Below are positions 57,954 to 64,000 of a stretch of DNA of 64,000 bases, one piece after another (within the stretch, counting starts at the first letter, position 1; every line of letters starts with the position of its first letter). Both the position numbers and the translations under genes were made by a program. Source of the stretch: Talinum fruticosum (lineage: Eukaryota; Streptophyta; Magnoliopsida; Caryophyllales; Talinaceae); the NCBI GenBank assembly GCA_021018815.1, contig JAITYX010000148.1, forward strand, positions 124,001 through 188,000. Reading direction: 5' to 3'. The notes under the pieces are model-generated. The model saw only the letters and a list, made by a program, of their open reading frames with translations, made no database searches and was not told the origin of the DNA.

Positions 57954-58178
57954 CGTAATGTGCCGACCTTAATCCAATACATCAATAAAGATTAATAAAT
58001 ATTAATGAGCACATGCACTTCAATTCACACTTTCATTCCTCATTATCATGTGTATTATATACTTGTGCAAGTAACCATATTATGTGCTGCAGAACTCGGA
58101 TGATGATAGTGACGTTTGGCATAGAAATAAATAAATAAATGAACAATCAATTAAATTATGCTTTGTGATAATTTAAGA

Positions 58179-58231
<53 letters not shown>

Positions 58232-58242
58232 GACATTATCGA

Positions 58243-58329
<87 letters not shown>

Positions 58330-60899
58330 TCATACGCCTAAAGTTTGTAAATAGTCATTCAAGACGGAAATTCCTAAAACCGACATTCTTTTAACTTGGG
58401 CTTGGCTATTAGGATATTTGGGCTCGTAAAGAGTGGAGGGCTCAATAACCAAGCAAATAAAAATAAAATAAAATAAAAAGGGGCTAGATTCAGATTTGAG
58501 GAGAGAGAATTTTCAGGTTTAAATTGCCTATTAAGCCCCCAAAATCTCAAAAACTCCACCTTCAACATTTGCTTCTCTTCCCAAAGAAACTCACATCCCT
58601 CACTCAACCTCCCTCTACTGCCCAACCAAGTTGCCTGCCGCCACCATCACCAGCTCAGCCGGTCGTGTCACCAGAGCCTCCAGTCGCCGGCCACCGTGGG
58701 TCTTGCTGCTGCACTGCCGTCGAGCCAGTCACCATCGTCGCCGCTAACCACCGCAGCCACCGGAGTTCCGTTCAACCATCCCTTCCTCCATAAAAACCTC
58801 ATTTTGCTTGTGGATTTTGGGTAAAAACCTCAACTTTTAACTAATGAATTTCTTTAATTTTTAAGAATAATTAGTTAGACGTTGCATGCAAGGGATTATT
58901 GTGTAAAATCGGGTTTTATGAGATTACGTTGGTGAAAGGAATAAAATGCCTTGAATTATGTGGTTGGATGTTCATGGAAAAAGAAAAATTGGACTTGTAA
59001 GAATTATTTAAATTTCTTGATTGTGTTGTATTAGGTTATCGGTTAGAAGATTGTGGATTATAAATTTTGGGAAGAAAATTTGGTTTTTGTGATGATTCAA
59101 AGCTTATTGGAAAATTTTGGAGGAAGGTATTAATTAAAATGGGCATGCATGTAAAAGTTAAAATGGGACTTTGGAGAAATATGATATTAAGTGAGAATTT
59201 AAGAAAAAAATAGGCATGCATGTTGTGTTATGAGCATGTGGATTAAAAATGTGAATTAAAGAGAATAGGTAAGTTGGATGATTTTAAGAAGTTAAAGCAA
59301 ATAAGTAATTTTAGGAAGATTAAAGAAAATAAGTCATTTTGAGGGTTTAAAGAAAATAAGTGAGTTGGACGATTAAAATAAATTAAAGGAAATAAATGAT
59401 GTTGACGATTTAAGAAAATAAGTGACTTTACCGATTCAAAAGAAAATAAAGGATTTTAGTGAATTAAAGGAAATAAGTGAATAAGTAATTGTGGTAGTAA
59501 AAAATAAGAAGCAAAATTGATGATGTAAAGAGTTAAAGAAAATTAACAAATTTGATGATTTAGAGAGGTAGAGGAAATTAGCAAATTTGACGATTTAAAG
59601 AGTTAAAGGAAATTAGCGAATTTGATGATTTGAATAAATTAAAGGAAATAGGTTAACTTAGGCGATTTATAAGAATTGGGTTAGGTATTCAAGTGAAGAA
59701 TTAAGCAACGTTGGAGGATTAAACAATTAGATGAGCAAGAGATTTAATTTGACAAGTGACCGATTAACACGTTAGGCGTTTTATGGAGAAACGGTCAAGT
59801 GATCCTTATGATTATATTGCGTGACAAGAGGGGTTAGTATAAGCTACGAGTGTTACTTTAAAAACTTCAACCTATTAAGTTAACCAACTACTTTAACAAT
59901 TTGCGAAGTGATTTTGTTTTTCTTTTTTAGATTCATCTAGTCATGGGAAGTTACAAAAAGGAAATAATATAAGTAATAACAGTAGTAATAATAATAGCAA
60001 CGATAATAATAAGATAGTAAATTTAGTAACTAAAAGTATTGAATCTATTAATGAAACACTTTATTTTGTTAAGGCGTCAACGTCGTTCATCCGAGTCAGC
60101 AACTCCAAAGGGATTAGAGGAAGGATATCACTACGATTTTAAGGTACGTTTATTGCTCGTAACTTACGAAAACTCATATGTTTATACATAACAATAGCAA
60201 ATGGTTTGCTTACTGAAATGAACCATTTCAATTATTATTTGTCACCTAATTATGTGGCCCGCCCATATCAATCATACCAGCATGATTAGACTTGTGATCA
60301 CACCCATATATATTTGGCCATTATCAACCAAACTTTACCGATCGGTCCGGATATGCGCATATTTACGAAAACCGACGATCATAAGGAGCCACTCGGATAA
60401 TAAATGAATAATTATTTTACTATATTCTTCCTATCTGATTTATAAATGAATTGAAATGCATGTGCTCAAAATATATATCTTCACTTAATTACTTATAGTA
60501 CATGGATAAATGTGCTTGAGCCTTGGCTCATTATTTCGAAATGTTTTATCTGTTTTGTTTTAGGTAAAGCCACTCCGTAAGAGAGCAAGAAGTAGGTTGT
60601 TTACTGGCCGAAGTGTCTTAGGGGCTCACGAGTGGTGGTGACTTGTCGTGTCTTTAGTTGTTTTGGTTGTATCTTTAACTCATTACCCTGACGGCACGTA
60701 TTTAATTCTCTCTGCTTATGTTGTTCTTCGTTGGACGTTTTACTTTCGAACCTTATCAAGTATTGCATGTAATCTAATTGAATGTTGCCTTGTTCCTTGT
60801 TTGGAGAAACCTTTCTTTACATTGCGCTAATTACTAGTTAATCATTCCCTATGGTTAACCTGGTGATTATGGGGTTTGGGGGCGTTACGGTTTCATATC
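57954..60899 (+). repeat. Gypsy 3' LTR (2946 bp)
   Basis: Its first ~375 bp match the 5' LTR remnant. It contains AAT arrays (58180-58230, 58244-58329), a Pro/Ser-rich non-coding GC patch (58600-58790) and a degenerate tandem repeat (59245-59665), and it ends GGCGTTACG. Very long LTRs are usual in Tekay-like chromoviruses. Confidence 0.8.
59245..59665. repeat. Degenerate tandem repeat inside the gypsy LTR
   Basis: About ten or more ~35-40-bp units of the form 'gattaaagaaaataagtgattttgac' with many variants. The array is confined to the LTR. Confidence 0.65.
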
Positions 60900-60904
60900 C
60901 CCGA

Positions 60905-63270
60905 GATAGGCCTAGACAAAGATGGACAATCAATACTGAAGAACAGTTGTCGAAATGGCTATAAAATGGCATGTTAAGGGAGAGATTGAGTTTTTCATAC
61001 TTGAAAGGAAAACTCCAACTATAATGAATGAGATTGTTGAAGGACTTGATGGAGATCTAGAGATTGTGAATGTTGAAAATGTTGGAAAGAATGAGGTAGA
61101 GTTAGTGCATGTTAGTAATCCTGAATCAAACACTCGTTTTTAAACTTGATTGCACAAGTAGAGGAGGGGCGATGAAGACACAATCTAGGATAGGATCATA
61201 GCATCAATTGATGACTCTGTTTTCAATGTATCTCAAGGAGGGTTGTCACAAATAAGTAGTGGTTACATTGAAATTGGTTCAATTCATGTGGAACCAAACC
61301 CCCATATTTCAAAAATTCACAAAGGGATGGGAAAAATGGTTTATGAGCCTAAGCAAAACAACAGCAGAAGACTGGAAACTGGGGCCCAAAAGAGTTTTAC
61401 CATTTAAGAACCTAAGCATTGTGGCTAACCCGATTCCGATTCGGATGAAACCGATCCAGTAGATAATGATGAAGACTCGGATATTGATGATCCTACCGAG
61501 GATATTGATGAGACTGGCTGAGGTAGTGACTCAAAAAGTGAATGTTCCTTTGTAGATGAAGATGAAATTTTTGAAGACATGTCCGATGAGGAGGTTGATC
61601 GAAATAAGAAAATGTATGGGGGAAAGATGGTGGGTACCGAAGTCAATGGTAAAATAAATGTAACGCAATAGGATATGTTTGAAAACAAGAAAGGTTTCTT
61701 TGATATCATTAGATATTTCCAAGTCTAGCATGGTTAACATTTGCAGTACTTGAAGAATGAAAATCATAGATACACAGTCATGTGTTCGGACAGGAAATGT
61801 AATTGGAGGATCCATGCATCCTTATTCAAGATGGCACTACATTTTAGGTTAAGGTGTTAAAAGGGTTCTATAACAACTCTTTCCTTCAAAATAATCCTGC
61901 TGCAAGTGCACCATGGATTGCAAGGAAGCTACATAATGATGTTAAAGCAAACCCTTTAATGGACATGACAGGCATGGCAACTACTCTAATGGATAGATTT
62001 GGGATTGTAAGGCCTGTGTAGGAGTTGATGGTTGCCATTTGAAGGGTCCATTTAAAGGAGTGGTTCTAAGTGCACTTGGTCTAGATAGAGACAACCATTG
62101 CTTCTCTATTGCCTATGCTATTGTTGATAAGAAAAGTAAAGACAACTGGTATTACTTCTTGAATAGCCTTAGGGAGTAACTGGAGATGACTTAACTTGTG
62201 ATTATACTTTTATTTCCATTACTTTGTATTTTTTGACTTGCAATGACATGTATAATATGCCTAATTGTTTTTTTTTTCAAGGTGTCATAGCTGTAATAGA
62301 AACTATTTTTCCTGCATCTAAAAGGATGATTTGTGTTGTGCACTTCATGGGAAACTATAGAAAGCTCTTCCCAGGACCAAAGATGGAGGTATTGGAAAAG
62401 AAAGCAATGTATGCATATAATCGGTTTGTGTATAAGAAGGGAATTAATGCACTTCAAAAGGAGAACCCTGCAGTAGTTACTTGGTTGAATGAGGAGCCAC
62501 AAGAACACTGGTGCGGACATCTATTTAACCCCTCTAGTAAGGTCCTCGACAATTGCACAAACTTTGTCGAATCATTTAATAATATATGCAATGATTTTAG
62601 AGACAAACTTGTGTTCCTCCTTTATGAGGCAATTAGAGAGAAATGTACTGACTATATGAATGAGAGGAAAAAAAGTGTGCAAAGTAGGAAGGTAAAGTAG
62701 TTCCTAGTGTACGAGGCTAAGTTAGATATGCTTGAAAAAGATGGATGGGGACTGACTATTAGGTTACGTGGTGAAGGTGAGTTTGAAGTGTCTAAGGATA
62801 GGACAAAGTTTGTTCTTAGCCTGAACTCCGGATCTTGTGATTGCAAGTATTGGGATATAATAGGCATTCCATGTAAGCATGCTGTAAGGTGCATAAAGTT
62901 CATGAATGAAAGTCCTCAAGATTGGGTTAATGATTGGTATAGTGTAGACACATACAAGGCTGCTTATAGCTTTAAGAACAATGCCATACAAGATCCAATT
63001 TTTGGCATCCAATGGATGATATACCACTCTTAGGCCAACCTCAAGTGCAGAAATAGAGAGCGGACCTCGAAAGGATAGAAGAAGAGGTGCGGATGAAGGT
63101 AGGAAGAAATGAAAAGAACCAATACTTGTGAAGTGCAAGATTTGCAAGCAAATTGGCCATAACTAAACCACTTGTCTATTGAATCCTAGCAAAAAGCCAA
63201 AGTCGAAAAAGAAAACCTCATCAAAGAAGAAGAATCATGTGGGTAGGCCAAGAAAGAAGTAAGCACGACT
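60905..63270 (+). pseudogene. MuDR-type Mutator transposase relic
   Basis: Recognisable order: an N-terminal region with WTINTEEQLSKW-like sequence (near 60930) and an acidic Asp/Glu-rich stretch (61430-61610). Then MYGGKMV and a NENHRYTVMCSDRKCNWRIHASL zinc-binding MuDR block (about 61756-61825, split), and KLHNDVKANPLMDM (near 61930). The MULE catalytic core reads VDGCHLKGPFKGVVLSALGL and NHCFSIAYAIVDKK (about 62024-62130). Next are an open frame 62224-62700 (FVESFNN block near 62564), and a SWIM finger CDCKYWDIIGIPCKHAVRC (62835-62892). A CCHC knuckle remnant lies at 63134-63175, carrying a stop. An intron-like gap lies near 62185-62280 (ttttttttttcaag before the GVIAVIETIFPA block). Stops (for example near 61520 and 62176) show decay. 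Confidence 0.88.
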
Positions 63271-64000
63271 TTCATATGTAAGACCCAACACCAGATCTGT
63301 TGTTGCCAGCAAGCCCTTTTCTTCATCTCGCCGTCATTACTCTGCAATACCCTCCCCAGCGAGCCTCACCGAGTAGTCCGCATCTTCATCAACACCAATG
63401 AGATCCATCACAACATCTGCAAGGAAGGACTTGACTCCAACTAGATCTCATCCTTCTCGAAAGGGAAAAGTAGGAGCAAAGCAGGGTAAGAGCAAGAACA
63501 AGATAAAGATTTGGATGCCAAAAAGAGCAAGAGAAAGCATAGTTGACAACTATCTCGAGTTGTCCTTTTGTCTTACTAATGTGTTAGGTGAAGTTGTGGC
63601 CAGAAAACTACTAGCTTTGATTGCATTTGCCTATTATTTTGGTTTTTTTGGGAGTTGTGTGTAATCTATGTAGGGCTACAACATGTTTTTTAGGGGACAA
63701 TGCTTATTGCAAGTTATGTAAAAATATGTTCTCATCTTGGCAAATGCAATACAAGAATGCACTTCGATATCTTCAAAAGAAAGTGGACTTTGCAAGTTGT
63801 GTATTTTTTTGAATGCACTTTGCAAGTTGTGTAAAGCCAATTATTAAACTTGGTTAGACTAATACAACAATAAACTTTGACTACAAATGATATTTTCAAA
63901 AGAAAGTGGACTATAAATCCTTCTCATAAATTAGTCGTTCAACTAGAATTGTAAAAACATCACTTCCTTACATAATATAATTCAAAATATTCAACTAAGT
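63271..64000. other. Probable MuDR element 3' part or flank, no gene recognised
   Basis: An 88-codon Lys/Arg-rich frame (63398-63664) follows the knuckle and may be the transposase tail. After it, 'gtggactttgcaagttgtgta' recurs partly within 63780-63830 as a short tandem repeat. No terminal repeat was found before the window ends, so the element may extend beyond it. Confidence 0.35.

Larger units (their letters stand above)
56485..60904 (+). mobile_element. Gypsy (chromovirus-like) retrotransposon with ~2.9-kb LTR, internally deleted
   Basis: Flanks GTTTA (56485-56489) and GTTTC (60900-60904) form a 5-bp duplication with one mismatch. LTR ends read CGTAATGCC...GGCGTTACG, mutated from TGTAACGCC...GGCGTTACA. 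The 5' LTR (56490-56867) is truncated and fused to pol sequence. The interior (56868-57953) keeps only the RNase H end and integrase start. A FRGRN-like end (tttcggggacgaaa at 57919-57932) and a purine tract (aaggggcaaaga, 57941-57952) precede the complete 3' LTR (57954-60899). Confidence 0.85.

Noticed and set aside
56701..58333. Poly-Tyr/poly-Leu frames
   Set aside because: Translations of AAT microsatellites.
58524..58793. Pro/Ser-rich 89-codon frame
   Set aside because: Inside the gypsy LTR; low-complexity GC patch without domain or conservation evidence.

Overview
The window is nuclear DNA from a flowering plant, most likely a eudicot. It is AT-rich, full of long AT, AAT and CT/GA microsatellites, and dominated by layered, decayed mobile elements. 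These include copia and gypsy LTR retrotransposons, hAT, PIF/Harbinger and two kinds of Mutator-like element, a tRNA-derived SINE-like unit, an integrated plant pararetrovirus, and a nuclear copy of plastid rbcL. I can support one host protein-coding gene: a six-exon long-type remorin at 31257-35340 (+). It carries an apparent one-base deletion in exon 4.

Layout. 1-8770: relics only (PIF/Harbinger nuclease, RNase H fragment, two copia fragments in opposite orientation). 8780-9312: rbcL fragments on the minus strand. 9313-11827: no gene recognised; one ~165-bp tandem duplication. 11828-23995: a compound endogenous pararetrovirus block (Caulimoviridae, florendovirus/petuvirus-like). Its order on + is coat fragment, leader, movement protein, broken coat, protease, RT, RNase H, accessory ORF, second movement protein, coat (split by a 1570-bp insertion), then two leader + movement-N units in inverted orientation, ending exactly at an (AT)n array. 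Every ORF is disrupted. 24000-31000: non-genic, with microsatellites, a three-unit repeat and a ~830-bp fold-back element. 31000-35700: the remorin gene.

35700-64000: a nested retrotransposon and transposon region. It holds a copia RNase H relic (35912-36360) and a complete but dead minus-strand copia element with LTRs, tRNA-Met-type PBS, PPT and TSD (37092-46182). That copia is itself interrupted by a hAT MITE with a perfect 8-bp TSD (37913-38741) and by a 3.4-kb hAT element of the ZMYM1-like transposase type (41798-45172). Next come a further hAT MITE (47517-48023), a FAR1-type MULE relic (~48283-55588) dotted with an AACACTAAA motif, and a MuDR-type MULE relic (56325-63270). The latter's reading frame is split by an internally deleted gypsy element with ~2.9-kb LTRs (56490-60899).

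No operon-like or co-operating system of genes is visible. The most informative structures are: the virus block, where one junction and another look like reciprocal products of recombination at the same 9-bp word; the frameshifted remorin; the datable nesting series; and the motif arrays of the FAR1-type MULE. All family assignments come from reading motifs in the translated sequence; no database search was possible.
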